A stretch of 64,000 nt of DNA from Algoriphagus mannitolivorans DSM 15301 (lineage in GTDB: Bacteria; Bacteroidota; Bacteroidia; Cytophagales; Cyclobacteriaceae), in assembly GCF_000429425.1 (NCBI RefSeq), contig NZ_KE386903.1, positions 7,071 to 71,070 of the forward strand, in the 5' to 3' direction. A program made the position numbers and the translations under genes. The stretch's first letter is position 1, and every line of letters starts with the position of its first letter. The notes beneath the pieces are model-generated. The model searched no databases, was not told the DNA's origin, and worked only from the letters and a program-made list of their open reading frames with translations. Shown in pieces: positions 52,793 through 63,447 of this stretch.

Positions 52793-54676
52793 ATGAACTC
52801 AAAAATCAGAATTCTTTACTTTTTCCTATTCCTCTTTTTGGCTCAGGTGGCTATTGCTCAAGAGAAGCCAATTCTTGTTCAGCTCGACGAGGTAGCTGTC
52901 ATTGACCAAAAAATTATGATGCCCATGCGTGATGGTACTCGCCTGGCCACGGACATTTATCGACCAAAAGGAGACGCGAAAGTTCCTATCGTGTTTTCCA
53001 GAACTCCCTACAACTTCAATACCTATGGAAATGGGGAAATGAATGAAAGAACTCTCCAAACAGCCCTTTCGTGGGTGAAAAAAGGCTATGCCTATGTGGT
53101 GCAGAACGAGCGTGGAAGGTTTTTCTCAGAAGGAAACTGGGATATTTTGGGCACTCCCCTGACAGATAGCTACGATGCCTTTGACTGGATGTCTAAGCAA
53201 GCCTGGAGTAATGGCAAAATCGGTTTGCTCGGTTGTTCCTCCACTGCAGAATGGCAAATGGCGGCTGCATCTCTCAATCATCCTGCATTGGCGGCCTTAG
53301 TTCCTCAGGGTTATGGTGCCGGTGTGGGAAGAATCGGAAATTATTATGAGCAGGGCAACTGGTACCGAGGCGGTGCTGGGCAAATGCTGTTTACTGCTTG
53401 GCTGTATGGAACCCAACACGATCCTATGGCCCCTAGGCTTCCTCAGGGAATCGAGCAAAAAGATCTGTTGAGACTGCAGCGGTTCTATGATATGGCTCCT
53501 GAATATCCAAGGGTGGACTGGAAGGAAGGCCTAGCTCACTTGCCAGTACAGGACATCATCAAAAATGTGAACGGACCTAAAGGGATCTATGAAGAAATGA
53601 TTACCCGAAAGCCCAATGATCCCAGATGGTATCAGGGAGGACTGTTTCATGATGACATGCCCTTTGACAAGCCTAGTATGTGGTTTGTTTCTTGGTACGA
53701 TGTTTCCTCCTCTCCAAACATTGCGCTTTACAATCATGTGAGACAGAATGCCATCAGTCAAATGGCAAGAGACAACCAATACCTAGTCATAGCCCCAGTT
53801 CTCCATTGCTCATACACCAGAGCTTCGGAAAACACCGTGGTGGGCGAAAGAAGTGTGGGTGATGCCCGCTGGAATTATGATGAAGTGATCACAGCTTGGT
53901 TTGACCTTTGGCTAAAAGGCAAAGATGATGGGACCATTTCTAAAATGCCAAAAGTCACCTATTTCACCATGGGAACTAATCAGTGGCAATCCTCAGACGT
54001 TTGGCCGCCTAAAAATGCGGTGATGACTCCTTTCTTCCTGGATTCAAAGGGCATGGCAAACACCAGAAACGGGGACGGTAAGTTGGTGGCTAAAGCTCCT
54101 AAATTAGAGGCTAAAGACACTTTCAAATACGACCCAATGAACCCGGTGAATTCCTATGGCGGAAATGTCTGCTGTACTGGAAATGCTGTTCAGGGTGGGG
54201 CATTTGATCAAAGCGAAATGGAACTGAGAGACGACATCCTTGTGTACACTTCAGAGCCTTTGGCTGAAGGAGTGGAAGTCTCCGGATTTATCGAAAGCTA
54301 CCTTTACCTTTCTTCAGATGTCCTGGATACAGATGTCACTATCAAATTGATCGATGTGTATCCTGATGGAAAAGCATACAATTTGGATGAAACTATCCAG
54401 CGCGTGAGATACCGGGAAGGATACGACAAGGAAGTTTTTATGGAAAACGGAAAAGTCTATGAAATTAAAATGACCCCGATGAGTACCTCTAATTACTTCG
54501 AAAAAGGACATCAAATCCGCATCGAAATCACATCTTCCAACTTCCCTCGCTTTGATAGAAACATGAATACGGGAGGAAACAACTACGACGAGACGGAAGG
54601 AAAAGTCGCTACAAACAATATTCATCACGGAGGAAAATTCCAGAGTAGAATTGTCCTACCGATGTTGAAAAAGTAA
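52793..54676 (+). CDS. exported CocE/NonD-type hydrolase (X-Pro dipeptidyl-peptidase S15 family)
   Basis: A 627-residue secreted alpha/beta-hydrolase: signal peptide [22 protein letters not shown]. The S15 domain starts at the [16 protein letters not shown] segment (43-58). The nucleophile S149 lies in [12 protein letters not shown]. The histidine and acid follow in [10 protein letters not shown] and the later acid loop. From about residue 400 a jelly-roll C-terminal domain ([36 protein letters not shown]) completes the family layout. Substrates in this group include acyl esters and peptides with penultimate proline; none can be preferred. Monocistronic. Confidence 0.9.
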   Translation: MNSKIRILYFFLFLFLAQVAIAQEKPILVQLDEVAVIDQKIMMPMRDGTRLATDIYRPKGDAKVPIVFSRTPYNFNTYGNGEMNERTLQTALSWVKKGYAYVVQNERGRFFSEGNWDILGTPLTDSYDAFDWMSKQAWSNGKIGLLGCSSTAEWQMAAASLNHPALAALVPQGYGAGVGRIGNYYEQGNWYRGGAGQMLFTAWLYGTQHDPMAPRLPQGIEQKDLLRLQRFYDMAPEYPRVDWKEGLAHLPVQDIIKNVNGPKGIYEEMITRKPNDPRWYQGGLFHDDMPFDKPSMWFVSWYDVSSSPNIALYNHVRQNAISQMARDNQYLVIAPVLHCSYTRASENTVVGERSVGDARWNYDEVITAWFDLWLKGKDDGTISKMPKVTYFTMGTNQWQSSDVWPPKNAVMTPFFLDSKGMANTRNGDGKLVAKAPKLEAKDTFKYDPMNPVNSYGGNVCCTGNAVQGGAFDQSEMELRDDILVYTSEPLAEGVEVSGFIESYLYLSSDVLDTDVTIKLIDVYPDGKAYNLDETIQRVRYREGYDKEVFMENGKVYEIKMTPMSTSNYFEKGHQIRIEITSSNFPRFDRNMNTGGNNYDETEGKVATNNIHHGGKFQSRIVLPMLKK

Positions 54677-54694
54677 AAACAGAAATCACCCTAG

Positions 54695-54725
54695 AAAAGG
54701 CAGGAAGTTTTCCTGCCTTTTTTCG
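54695..54725 (+). terminator. terminator of CocE-family gene
   Basis: Stem AAAAGGCAGGAA/TTCCTGCCTTTT with a 3-base loop and a T-run, 18 bp after the stop codon. Confidence 0.9.
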
Positions 54726-54819
54726 TTTAGGTGGATCAGTTTTCCTACCAGTAGGCTATACCCAATGCATAATTTCCCACATGAAGTTCAGCATTAGCCA
54801 TTTTTTGGCTTCGGCCATT

Positions 54820-54831
54820 GGTCTTAAGACC
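54820..54831. promoter_or_regulatory. 12-bp palindrome upstream of second susC
   Basis: GGTCTTAAGACC, a perfect palindrome about 185 bp before the susC start at 55014. It could be an operator; the evidence is the symmetry only. Confidence 0.3.
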
Positions 54832-55013
54832 GCTAAACCAAAGGAATTTTGGATTTTGGTTCAATTTCGGATAATCATATTTCGTTTATACCAGTTCTCA
54901 ACTCGATTTATCAGGCCAAAAACCCGTTCGTAATTATTTTAATGCAACCTCCAAAACATTGAAACGAGGTTATTATTTTTACTAAATAGTATTTTTCAAA
55001 ACATCATAATCCT

Positions 55014-57992
55014 ATGTTCAAATTTTACAAAACACTCCTATCCCTGGCTTTGCTTTTGGGGTCTGTGGGTTGGGCTTTTGCCCAATATACAGTCTCAGGC
55101 AAAGTGTCAGATGATCGAACTGGAGAGCCATTGATTGGCGCCAGTATTTTAATTAAGGGTACTACATCAGGAACAGTCACAGACCTTGATGGAGGATTTT
55201 CGATCAATATGCCGAGCAACGAACCCGGCACATTGGTTTTTTCATCAATCGGCTACCTTTCCCAAACCATCAATGTGGCTCCGGGGGTAAGCATTTTAAA
55301 CGTTAAGCTCAAGCAAGATGCGACCAACTTGGAGGAAGTGGTTGTTACAGGTCTTGCTACGTCTGTAAAGCGAAGTAACCTTGCCAATGCGGTGACTTCT
55401 GTATCTTCCAGAGACTTGACAGGAACCACCACAATTCAAACTACTGACGGTGCGCTTTATGGAAAAGTCCCAGGAGCAACTATCCGATCCAATGGTGGAG
55501 CTCCCGGCGGGGGTATTTCCATCCAGCTGAGAGGTATTTCCTCCCTCACAGGAGCGTCTCAGCCTTTGATTATCGTGGATGGAGTCTACATCAGTAATGC
55601 CTCTCAAAGAACCGGTAGAGCGACAGTTTCTGGAGCAGGAGCCAGCAATCAGGATGATGGATCCAACCGTCTCGCTGACCTTAACCCCGCAGATATTGAA
55701 ACCATCGAAATTCTGAAAGGCCCATCCGCTGCAGCGATTTATGGAACTCGGGCTAATGCAGGGGTTATCATCATCACCACCAAAAGAGGACAAGAAGGCA
55801 GAACCACAGTTTCTCTTTCTCAGGATATTGGATTCGCATCTCCGCTTCGATTATTAGGAGTGGATAGCTGGAGCGAGCAGAAAATCAATTTCTTCTTTCC
55901 AGAATCAAGAAGGCCGATAGAATTGGAAAGATTCCGTGCAGCTCAGGCTAGCGGTACCTTTATCGATTATGAAGACTACTTCTACAACAACCAAGCGACT
56001 CTTCTTAACTCCAGGCTAACGGTAAGTGGTGGGAATGAAAAGACAAAGTATTTCGTGTCCGGTAACTTTACAGATGAAGAAGGTACCGTAAAAAATACAG
56101 GCTTTAACCGGTATTCCATTCGGGCCAACTTGGATCACAAAATCTCCAATTCCATCAAGCTTGGGGTGTCTTCAAATTACCTCAGATCCGAAACAGACCG
56201 GGGCTTCACTGGCAACCAAAATAACACCGGTGCATCCATTGGTTATTCCATTGCCTATGTCCCTAACTATTTTGATTTAAGAAGAAATGCTGACGGCACC
56301 TATCCGGTAAACCCATACTTCTCGGATAACCCGGTAGCAGTTACTGACAATGCCATCAACAACTCATTGGTCAACCGATTTATCCAGTCCTTCACCTTGG
56401 ATGTGGATTTGTTAAAAACTGAAAATAGCTTCTTGAAAGCTCAATTGTCCGGTGGTCTGGATTTCTTGCAAAACAGCACCATGATTTACTTACCTGAATT
56501 TCTTCAGTTTCAAAGAGCTCAGGCAAATCCAGGGGACGTTTTGAAAGGCAAGCAGGAAAGCTTCAACACTAATATCCAAGCTGCATTGGTGTACAACTGG
56601 AATCTTGGAGCGGTGAATATGAATACCTCTGCAGGTTTGGTAAGACTTGACTTTGACAACAGTGCCTTATTTAACAGAGGCCGAGGCCTAGTGCCGGGTC
56701 AAACTAACTTGAACCAAGCTGCTATTCAGGAAATTAACCAGGAGTTTACCAGCAGAATCTCTGATGCTGGGGTGTTTATGCAACAGGAAGCCAACTGGGA
56801 GGATAAAATCATCGGTACTGCCGGTATCAGATGGGATAAGTCAACCTTGAATGGAGATCCCAATAAAATGTATGCATTCCCTAGAGCATCGGTAGCATTT
56901 AACATTGCCAATTTCGACTTCTGGAATGTTGGATTCATGAACCAGTTGAAACCAAGAGTAGCCTATGGTGAAACAGCCGGTCCGGTAAACTTTGGAGCTA
57001 CCTTTACTCCATTAGGCGGAACCAATATCGGCGGTCTTTTGGGATCAGTAGTCAGCACTCAGATTGGCAATACCCAAATTCTTCCTGAGACTGCCCGAGA
57101 AATTGAATTTGGTGTGGATGCGGGCTTCTTCAATAACAGACTTAGCCTCGAAGCTACCTACTACATCAAATCCACCAAAAACAATATTCAAAACCTTAAC
57201 CTCTCTCCTTCTACCGGGGTAAACACTACACCAAGCAACGAAGCTGAGCTGGAAAACAAAGGGATTGAATTATCTCTTTCCGGTACTCCAATCGAAACTG
57301 CCAATTTCAGATGGTTTAGCCGCGTCATGTTCTGGAAAAATGATCTTCTAATGACCAGATTAGGAATTCCTACCTATATCTCAGGTGCCTTTGGATCTGG
57401 TCTAGGTACATTCTTGTATGCTGAGGGTTATTCCCCGACCACCATCGTCGGTACCCCTGCTGATGCCAGTGTTCCAGGTGGATTTACCATTTGGGGAGAT
57501 GCTCAACCAGACTTCAACATGTCATTCTATAACACCATCAGCCTGCTGAAAGGCCTGGAGTTTTCTTTCTTGATTGACTGGAAAAAAGGAGGTGACAACA
57601 TTAACTTGACTTCATTCTTGACAGACGGAGGAGGAACTACCAATGGCTGGTTTAATGACGATAACGGAGATGGAATTCCAAATGGCCGTCAAAGACCACC
57701 AGCTCCGTACAACAATGCCGGCCGCTGGGTACAAGATGCAAGTTTTGTGAAAGTCCGTGAAATAGGCCTTTACTACACAGTTCCAAAAACCACAGTTTCT
57801 ACCTGGTTCGGAAATTCTGTGCAGAGTATTCGAGTGGGCTCTTCAGTAAACAATGCATTCTTGTTTACCAAGTACCAAGGTTACGATCCGGAGACTTCCA
57901 CTTTCGGAGCACAAGCAGTAGCCAACAATGTGGACATTGCTCCATATCCTACTCCTCGCCGTGTATTCTTTCATTTAACTATTGACTTCTAA
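55014..57992 (+). CDS. susC: SusC/RagA family TonB-linked outer membrane transporter (second copy)
   Basis: A 992-residue TonB-dependent porter. Signal peptide MFKFYKTLLSLALLLGSVGWAFA; carboxypeptidase-regulatory-like domain about 25-105 (YTVSGKVSDDRTGEPLIGAS, SIGYLSQTINV); plug with IQLRGISSLTG, PLIIVDGVYI and IEILKGPSAAAIYGTRANAG around residues 175-260; the remainder is the 22-strand barrel ending RRVFFHLTIDF. The plug motif and barrel differ clearly from the first copy at 23399-26674, so a different ligand is likely. It is followed 13 bp later by its susD. Confidence 0.96.
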   Translation: MFKFYKTLLSLALLLGSVGWAFAQYTVSGKVSDDRTGEPLIGASILIKGTTSGTVTDLDGGFSINMPSNEPGTLVFSSIGYLSQTINVAPGVSILNVKLKQDATNLEEVVVTGLATSVKRSNLANAVTSVSSRDLTGTTTIQTTDGALYGKVPGATIRSNGGAPGGGISIQLRGISSLTGASQPLIIVDGVYISNASQRTGRATVSGAGASNQDDGSNRLADLNPADIETIEILKGPSAAAIYGTRANAGVIIITTKRGQEGRTTVSLSQDIGFASPLRLLGVDSWSEQKINFFFPESRRPIELERFRAAQASGTFIDYEDYFYNNQATLLNSRLTVSGGNEKTKYFVSGNFTDEEGTVKNTGFNRYSIRANLDHKISNSIKLGVSSNYLRSETDRGFTGNQNNTGASIGYSIAYVPNYFDLRRNADGTYPVNPYFSDNPVAVTDNAINNSLVNRFIQSFTLDVDLLKTENSFLKAQLSGGLDFLQNSTMIYLPEFLQFQRAQANPGDVLKGKQESFNTNIQAALVYNWNLGAVNMNTSAGLVRLDFDNSALFNRGRGLVPGQTNLNQAAIQEINQEFTSRISDAGVFMQQEANWEDKIIGTAGIRWDKSTLNGDPNKMYAFPRASVAFNIANFDFWNVGFMNQLKPRVAYGETAGPVNFGATFTPLGGTNIGGLLGSVVSTQIGNTQILPETAREIEFGVDAGFFNNRLSLEATYYIKSTKNNIQNLNLSPSTGVNTTPSNEAELENKGIELSLSGTPIETANFRWFSRVMFWKNDLLMTRLGIPTYISGAFGSGLGTFLYAEGYSPTTIVGTPADASVPGGFTIWGDAQPDFNMSFYNTISLLKGLEFSFLIDWKKGGDNINLTSFLTDGGGTTNGWFNDDNGDGIPNGRQRPPAPYNNAGRWVQDASFVKVREIGLYYTVPKTTVSTWFGNSVQSIRVGSSVNNAFLFTKYQGYDPETSTFGAQAVANNVDIAPYPTPRRVFFHLTIDF

Positions 57993-58005
57993 ACCGGCTT
58001 TAATC

Positions 58006-59385
58006 ATGAAAAACATAAGAAATTATTTCGCTTCTGCACTGATTACCGCCGCGGTTTTATCCAGCTGTAATCCTTTGCAACTAGATGAGGTACTTGATCC
58101 TAACAACCCATCGGTAGGATCAGTATCCAATAATGCCACCCCGCAACAGATCCAGTTTTTGATCACGGGACTAGAATCCCGTCACCGGGGTTACGTGACC
58201 AATATTTCTCAGGCCTGGAATACTTTTGGAAGGGAAATTTGGTATCTAAATGCCTCTGACCCACGATTCCAGACAGACTGGCTGGGACAGAACGGCAGAG
58301 TTCCGGATCGGGCCTATTTTGGCTTCGGCACCACTGGAGGCGGATCTTGGGCAACTCCTTATCAGGCGATCAAACAGGCAGATGTCCTAATCACAGCTGC
58401 CGAAAACACCAGCCTGATTCCAGAAACGTCCAAAAGCGCTGTACGCGGATTTGCCAAAACCATCCAAGGATTTCAATTTATGATCCCGGCAAACTTTGTT
58501 TACCAAAACGGAATCAGAATCGACGTCAAGGATCCTTTAAACCCAGGTCCATTTGTCCCATACGCTCAGGCATTAGACGCGATAAAAACCATCCTAGATG
58601 AAGGCAATGCAGAGCTTCAAGCTGCAGGAACCGGGAATTTCCCCTTCACGCTTACCAGAGGCTTTAATGGATACAATACCTTGACAGGATTGAGACAGGT
58701 AAACCGGGCGATCACAGCCAGGCTAAATGCCTATCGAAAAGACTGGCAGGGAGTATTGACCGCCTTGGAAGGATCATTTATGAATCTCAATGGAGACTTG
58801 AACGCCGGTCCTTCTCACCCTTATGGTGCATCTCCTGACATCTTCAACCCTCTCTTTTATCTTCCCAATGCGGCGGTAAACACCATCATCGTGGTACACC
58901 CTTCGGTATTGAGAGACACCATTCCAGGTGACAGGCGAGTGAGAACCAAATTCCTCAGAAGAACAAATCCTGTCACTGTAACCACAGACGCAGGAGCTTT
59001 GGTAGGTACTCACCAGGATGCCCGTTGGCCTTCCAATACCACTTCCATTCCTTTTATAAAAAATGAGGAATTGATCCTGCTAAAGGCTGAGGCTCACGCC
59101 AATCTGAACCAGCCAACTTTGGCAGTGGAAGCCATCAATATCATCCGGAATGCAGCAGGTATTGGTCCTTACACTGGAGCGACCACTCAAGCCGCTTTGA
59201 TCAATGAGATTCTATTCCAGAGAAGATATTCTCTTTGGGCAGAACCATGGGGACATCGATGGATTGATGCACGACGATATGATCGTCTAAATCAAATTCC
59301 AACTTCGTTTGATGGAGGCACCATATTTACCCAATTCCCACATCCTCAAGCAGAATTGAGCTGGGATCAGTATGCGGGAAATTAA
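58006..59385 (+). CDS. susD: SusD/RagB family nutrient-binding lipoprotein (second copy)
   Basis: A 459-residue surface lipoprotein. Signal and lipobox are MKNIRNYFASALITAAVLSSC (C21). The SusD architecture is seen in LQLDEVLDPNNPSVGSVS, the TPR-like middle and the conserved C-terminal LILLKAEAHANLNQPTLAVEAIN and ILFQRRYSLWAEPWGHRWIDARRYDR. It is shorter than the first SusD and lacks some central loops, in keeping with the SusD-like subgroup paired with barrels of this type. The start at 58006 is preferred over an in-frame ATG at 57982 that overlaps the susC end and would spoil the signal peptide. Transcription ends at 59405-59432. Confidence 0.95.
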   Translation: MKNIRNYFASALITAAVLSSCNPLQLDEVLDPNNPSVGSVSNNATPQQIQFLITGLESRHRGYVTNISQAWNTFGREIWYLNASDPRFQTDWLGQNGRVPDRAYFGFGTTGGGSWATPYQAIKQADVLITAAENTSLIPETSKSAVRGFAKTIQGFQFMIPANFVYQNGIRIDVKDPLNPGPFVPYAQALDAIKTILDEGNAELQAAGTGNFPFTLTRGFNGYNTLTGLRQVNRAITARLNAYRKDWQGVLTALEGSFMNLNGDLNAGPSHPYGASPDIFNPLFYLPNAAVNTIIVVHPSVLRDTIPGDRRVRTKFLRRTNPVTVTTDAGALVGTHQDARWPSNTTSIPFIKNEELILLKAEAHANLNQPTLAVEAINIIRNAAGIGPYTGATTQAALINEILFQRRYSLWAEPWGHRWIDARRYDRLNQIPTSFDGGTIFTQFPHPQAELSWDQYAGN

Positions 59386-59404
59386 CCCATCCTTAATTCT
59401 TAAT

Positions 59405-59432
59405 AAAAGACCGGCAGTGATGTCGGTCTTTT
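59405..59432 (+). terminator. terminator of second susCD operon
   Basis: Stem AAAAGACCG/CGGTCTTTT with a 10-base loop and following T-rich sequence, 20 bp after susD. Confidence 0.8.
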
Positions 59433-59480
59433 CTTTTTCTCGGAATTGGATTCTTCCAAGGCCTTTTCCCCATTTTCTGC

Positions 59481-59488
59481 TATTTTTG
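59481..59488 (+). promoter_or_regulatory. -7 box TATTTTTG upstream of valS
   Basis: TAnnTTTG match 26 bp before the valS ATG. The -33 region is poor. Confidence 0.4.
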
Positions 59489-59513
59489 CCCCTTCGAAAA
59501 AACAACCCCGAGT

Positions 59514-62147
59514 ATGTCTATTGCCAGCAAATACGAACCGGCATCCGCCGAGGCCAAATGGTACGCTTACTGGATGGAGCACAAGCTCTTTTCCTCAAAA
59601 ATTGACCACAGCAAGGAACCGTACACCATCGTCATTCCTCCGCCCAACGTCACCGGCGTGCTACACATGGGCCATATGCTGAACAACACCATTCAGGACG
59701 TACTCATCCGAAGAGCCAGAATGCAAGGCAAAAATGCCTGCTGGGTCCCGGGAACAGACCATGCCTCCATTGCCACCGAAACCAAGGTCGTTCAGCTTTT
59801 GAAAGAAAGAGGAATCGACAAAAAGGATATATCCCGAGAAGAATTCCTTACCCATGCCTGGGAATGGAAAGAGAAATACGGGGGAATTATCCTCGAGCAA
59901 CTGAAAAAACTCGGCGCATCCTGCGACTGGGATCGGACTGCTTTCACCATGGATCCGGGATTAAGCGACGCGGTGATTTCTGTTTTTGTGGATTTGTATC
60001 AAAAAGGAAAAATCTACCGGGGAATCCGAATGGTCAACTGGGATCCAAAGGGGCAAACTGCTCTTTCGGATGACGAAGTAATCATGAAGGAAATTGCTTC
60101 GAAGCTATTCTACATCAAGTATAAAATCGAGGGTTCCGAAGACCAATTTTTGACTATCGCCACCACCCGGCCAGAAACTATCATGGCTGACGTGGCGATC
60201 TGTATCAATCCAAACGATCCGAGATTTACTCATCTCAAAGGAAAAAAGGCCATCATCCCTCTTATCAATCGTGCCATTCCAATTATTGAGGATGAATACG
60301 TAGATATGGAGTTTGGTACTGGCTGTCTCAAAGTCACTCCCGCCCACGACATCAATGACTATGAGTTGGGCATCAAACATAAGCTGGAAGTCATCGACAT
60401 TCTCAACGACAATGGAACCCTCAATGAAAAAGCTCAAATTCTTGTTGGAGAGGACCGATTTATTGCCAGAAAGAAAATCGGGAAGCTTCTGGATGAAGCC
60501 GGACAATTGGAAAAAATCGAGGACTATAAGTCCAATGTAGGTCACTCCGAACGTACAGATGCAGTCATTGAACCGAAGCTTTCATTGCAATGGTTTCTCA
60601 AAATGGACGAAATCACCCAACCTGCCTTCACTTCGGTGATGGAGGATTTGATCCAATTGCATCCACCCAAATTCAAAAACATGTACCGGGTATGGATGGA
60701 AAATGTGCGCGATTGGTGCATCTCTCGCCAGCTTTGGTGGGGTCACCGAATCCCGGCTTTCTACCTTCCTAATGGTGAATTTGTGGTAGCCAAAACTGCG
60801 GAAGAGGCTTTGGCTCAGGCCAACTCCCGGTTTGGATCAAACTGGACTCTAGCCGATCTGAAGCAGGATGAAGACGTTTTGGATACTTGGTTTAGCTCTT
60901 GGCTTTGGCCGATATCGGTTTTTGACACTGAAGTTTTCAGTACTGGAAAACCCAATGAGGAACTGAAATATTATTACCCTACCAATGATCTGGTCACTGC
61001 TCCGGAGATTCTTTTCTTCTGGGTAGCCAGAATGATCATTGCCGGATACGAATACTTGGGTGAAAAACCCTTCAAAAACGTGTATTTGACGGGGATAGTC
61101 CGAGACAAGCAGGGAAGAAAAATGTCCAAATCCTTGGGCAATTCCCCTGATCCCCTCGACCTGATTGCTCAATATGGTGCCGATGGTGTAAGAACGGGAA
61201 TGCTTTTCTCCTCGCCTGCCGGTAACGACTTGCCATTTGATGAAAAGTTGGTGGAACAAGGTCGAAACTTTGCCAATAAGATTTGGAATGCTTTCCGATT
61301 GGTTCAAGGCTGGGAAATTGATAAAAACCTAGATGGCTCAGCGAATGAGGCGAGTATCGAATGGTTTGAAAACCGATTCAACCAAGCTTTGAGTGAAATC
61401 AACGAACATTTTGAAAAATTCCGAATTTCTGATGCCCTGATGTCCACCTACAAGTTGGTGTGGGATGACTTCTGCTCTTGGTATCTGGAAATGATCAAAC
61501 CAGGCTATCAGCAGCCGATTGATCAGGTTACATTTGATAAGACTATTGGGTTTTTCGAAAACATCCTCAAACTACTTCATCCATTTATGCCATTCATTTC
61601 GGAAGAAATCTGGCACCAAATCCGGGAAAGAAATGTGGAGGAGTCTCTAATCTTAGCTTCTTGGCCTTCTGAGCAAGGATTTGATCCAAAGATTATTGAA
61701 GAAGCAGTGCAGGTTTTTGAAGTAGTCTCTCAGGTAAGAAACCTAAGAGCTTCCAAAGGTATGTCTCCAAAAGAAGCCTTGGGCCTGACCATCAATGCAA
61801 AAAACGAAGGGCTTTATTCCCGATTTGAGTCAGTTTTGACCAAGTTGGCAAACCTCTCCTCCCTTTCATTTGGGGAGAAGGTGGAAAATGCCATGAGCTT
61901 TGTGGTAAAGGCTGACGAATGCTTTATCCCGATGGGTGATTCTATCGATGTAGAAGAAGAGAAAGCCAATATTCAAAAGGAATTGGAATACACCCGAGGA
62001 TTCTTGAATTCTGTCGTGAAAAAACTCAGCAATGAGCGCTTTGTGGCCGGGGCTCCAGCCCAGGTGGTAGAAATGGAAAAGAAAAAACAAGCGGATGCTG
62101 AGGCAAAAATCAAAGCCCTAGAAGAAAGTCTGGCGAAGTTGGGATAA
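59514..62147 (+). CDS. valS: valyl-tRNA synthetase
   Basis: Class I synthetase of 877 residues charging tRNA-Val. HIGH-type motif HMGH at 51-54 ([16 protein letters not shown]), KMSKS at 536-540 ([11 protein letters not shown]). The editing (CP1) domain lies around residues 190-330, with [17 protein letters not shown]. The anticodon-binding domain is at about 620-780, and the C-terminal coiled-coil arm ([26 protein letters not shown]) contacts the tRNA elbow. Length and order are standard. It starts at 59514, right after the TATTTTTG box. Confidence 0.97.
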   Translation: MSIASKYEPASAEAKWYAYWMEHKLFSSKIDHSKEPYTIVIPPPNVTGVLHMGHMLNNTIQDVLIRRARMQGKNACWVPGTDHASIATETKVVQLLKERGIDKKDISREEFLTHAWEWKEKYGGIILEQLKKLGASCDWDRTAFTMDPGLSDAVISVFVDLYQKGKIYRGIRMVNWDPKGQTALSDDEVIMKEIASKLFYIKYKIEGSEDQFLTIATTRPETIMADVAICINPNDPRFTHLKGKKAIIPLINRAIPIIEDEYVDMEFGTGCLKVTPAHDINDYELGIKHKLEVIDILNDNGTLNEKAQILVGEDRFIARKKIGKLLDEAGQLEKIEDYKSNVGHSERTDAVIEPKLSLQWFLKMDEITQPAFTSVMEDLIQLHPPKFKNMYRVWMENVRDWCISRQLWWGHRIPAFYLPNGEFVVAKTAEEALAQANSRFGSNWTLADLKQDEDVLDTWFSSWLWPISVFDTEVFSTGKPNEELKYYYPTNDLVTAPEILFFWVARMIIAGYEYLGEKPFKNVYLTGIVRDKQGRKMSKSLGNSPDPLDLIAQYGADGVRTGMLFSSPAGNDLPFDEKLVEQGRNFANKIWNAFRLVQGWEIDKNLDGSANEASIEWFENRFNQALSEINEHFEKFRISDALMSTYKLVWDDFCSWYLEMIKPGYQQPIDQVTFDKTIGFFENILKLLHPFMPFISEEIWHQIRERNVEESLILASWPSEQGFDPKIIEEAVQVFEVVSQVRNLRASKGMSPKEALGLTINAKNEGLYSRFESVLTKLANLSSLSFGEKVENAMSFVVKADECFIPMGDSIDVEEEKANIQKELEYTRGFLNSVVKKLSNERFVAGAPAQVVEMEKKKQADAEAKIKALEESLAKLG

Positions 62148-62288
62148 ATAAAGACCGATGTCAGATGACCGATGTTGGTTCTCGTAAATATTTATTGAAA
62201 ATTTGAAGTAGAATCCGGGGTCAAAAGGCCCCGGATTTACTTTTTTCTCCTGAATCCAAGGCAGATAGGGGTGAATTTCGAAAAAGAT

Positions 62289-62318
62289 CTTGCTGTGAGT
62301 CATTTTTGCCGTACCTTT
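62289..62318 (+). promoter_or_regulatory. promoter of the SRP RNA gene
   Basis: TTG at 62289-62291 and TACCTTTG at 62311-62318 with exactly 19 bases between, matching the Bacteroidota sigma-A layout TTTG-N19-TAnnTTTG, placed immediately upstream of the RNA gene. Confidence 0.8.
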
Positions 62319-62323
62319 GTGGC

Positions 62324-62411
62324 CTAGCGGCACGACCAGCTCCTGCTGAATCCCCCAGGTCCGGAAGGAAGCAAGGGTAGGCGGTTGTAGCGGTGCGATG
62401 CCGCTTCTTTT
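62324..62411 (+). ncRNA. ffs: signal recognition particle small RNA (4.5S-like)
   Basis: The hallmark of SRP RNA domain IV is present: CCAGGTCCGGAAGGAAGCAA with a GGAA tetraloop and asymmetric internal loop (62354-62373). The closing helix is AGCGGCA (62325-62331) with TGCCGCT (62398-62404), giving a hairpin of about 80 bases, the short bacterial form without an Alu domain. A T-run follows directly. Its partner Ffh is encoded at 43101-44441. Ends are estimates to within a few bases. Confidence 0.93.
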
Positions 62412-62469
62412 TTTGCCCTAAAATTTCTGAATAGGTTTTTTTGAAGATTCCGAATCCTGATTAATCTTC

Positions 62470-62477
62470 TAACTTTG
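62470..62477 (+). promoter_or_regulatory. -7 box TAACTTTG upstream of fsa
   Basis: TAnnTTTG match, 60 bp before the fsa ATG. No good -33 partner. Confidence 0.4.
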
Positions 62478-62536
62478 TTCAATTAGGAAAACAATCTCCC
62501 TATTGAATCTATTTTACAAAATCAAAACCTATTCAC

Positions 62537-63196
62537 ATGAAATTCTTTATTGACACAGCCAACCTTTCAGAAATACGCGAAGCCTATGATATGGGCATTT
62601 TGGACGGAGTGACCACCAATCCTTCCTTGATGGCCAAAGAAGGAATCAGCGGTGAAGCAAATGTTTTGGCTCACTACAAAGCCATCTGTGATATTGTAGA
62701 CGATAAAGTAAGTGCCGAAGTCATCGCCACAGACTTTGATGGAATGATCAAAGAAGGTAAGGAACTGGCGAAAATCGATGATAAGATCGTGGTGAAAATC
62801 CCCATGATCAAAGATGGCATCAAGGCAATCAAATATTTCCATAGCGAAGGCATCAGAACCAATTGCACCTTGGTATTCTCACCTGGTCAGGCAATTTTGG
62901 CAGCAAAAGCTGGTGCGACCTACCTTTCCCCTTTTATCGGAAGATTAGACGATATCTCTTATGATGGATTGGAGTTGATCGCTCAGATCGTACACATCTA
63001 TGGCAACTATGGATTTGAAACTGAGGTATTGGCAGCATCCATCCGACACACCATGCACTTGGTGAAGTGTGCAGAAATCGGAGCCGATGTGGTCACTTGT
63101 CCACTGAAAGTAATTACCGGATTATTAAAACATCCCTTGACTGACTCAGGCTTGGCCCAGTTTTTGGCTGACCATGCCAAGGCAGCAGGAAAATAA
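62537..63196 (+). CDS. fsa: fructose-6-phosphate aldolase / transaldolase-like protein
   Basis: A 219-residue TIM-barrel aldolase of the short transaldolase (TalC/FSA) family. Key features are [26 protein letters not shown], the Schiff-base lysine K87 in [40 protein letters not shown] and EVLAASIRH. True transaldolase and fructose-6-phosphate aldolase activities are hard to separate from sequence; bacterial members of this length are often transaldolases serving the pentose phosphate pathway. Monocistronic with its own box at 62470-62477 and terminator at 63203-63229. Confidence 0.9.
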   Translation: MKFFIDTANLSEIREAYDMGILDGVTTNPSLMAKEGISGEANVLAHYKAICDIVDDKVSAEVIATDFDGMIKEGKELAKIDDKIVVKIPMIKDGIKAIKYFHSEGIRTNCTLVFSPGQAILAAKAGATYLSPFIGRLDDISYDGLELIAQIVHIYGNYGFETEVLAASIRHTMHLVKCAEIGADVVTCPLKVITGLLKHPLTDSGLAQFLADHAKAAGK

Positions 63197-63202
63197 ATTA
63201 CC

Positions 63203-63229
63203 AGAGCTGCCTAATACAGGCAGCTCTTT
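63203..63229 (+). terminator. terminator of fsa
   Basis: Stem AGAGCTGCCT/AGGCAGCTCT with loop AATAC, ending in TTTG. Confidence 0.8.
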
Positions 63230-63241
63230 GATTCTCCCCTT

Positions 63242-63445
63242 ATGTACATCATCAAAGTAAAAGGCAAGGCAAAAATTCCGGACTACATTCAGATCCGGGA
63301 TGAGAATTTTGTTTTGGTTGCTTATTTCAGGGCTGACAGACCCATGAAAAATGTAGAAAAATTTGGACTAGAGGGAAAAGAAGATCAGCTGGAAGAACTG
63401 ATCAAATCCCTGCCTTTCGGAAAACTTCAAAAACTTGATCTTTAA
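63242..63445 (+). CDS. 67-aa protein upstream of ftsE
   Basis: A small soluble beta-rich protein, MYIIKVKGKAKIPDYIQIRD, then VLVAYFRADRPMKNVEKFGL and a C-terminal amphipathic helix (EDQLEELIKSLPFGKLQKL). I do not know a named family. It ends 2 bp before ftsE, so it is probably cotranscribed and may belong to the FtsEX locus of this lineage. No signal peptide, membrane helix or cysteine cluster is seen. Confidence 0.65.
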   Translation: MYIIKVKGKAKIPDYIQIRDENFVLVAYFRADRPMKNVEKFGLEGKEDQLEELIKSLPFGKLQKLDL

Positions 63446-63447
63446 CT

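Larger units (their letters stand above)
54677..55013. other. intergenic upstream of second susC, no gene
   Basis: About 340 bp. It begins with the CocE terminator (54695-54725), then holds a 12-bp GGTCTTAAGACC palindrome (54820-54831) and AT-rich sequence that should carry the susC promoter. No clear TAnnTTTG box is seen by eye. Confidence 0.5.
62148..62536. other. intergenic holding the SRP RNA gene and the fsa promoter
   Basis: Starts with a remnant of the GATGTC-type repeat (GACCGATGTCAGATGACCG, 62154-62175), then the ffs promoter and gene (62289-62411), then an AT-rich leader of fsa with its TAACTTTG box. No protein gene is seen. Confidence 0.7.
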
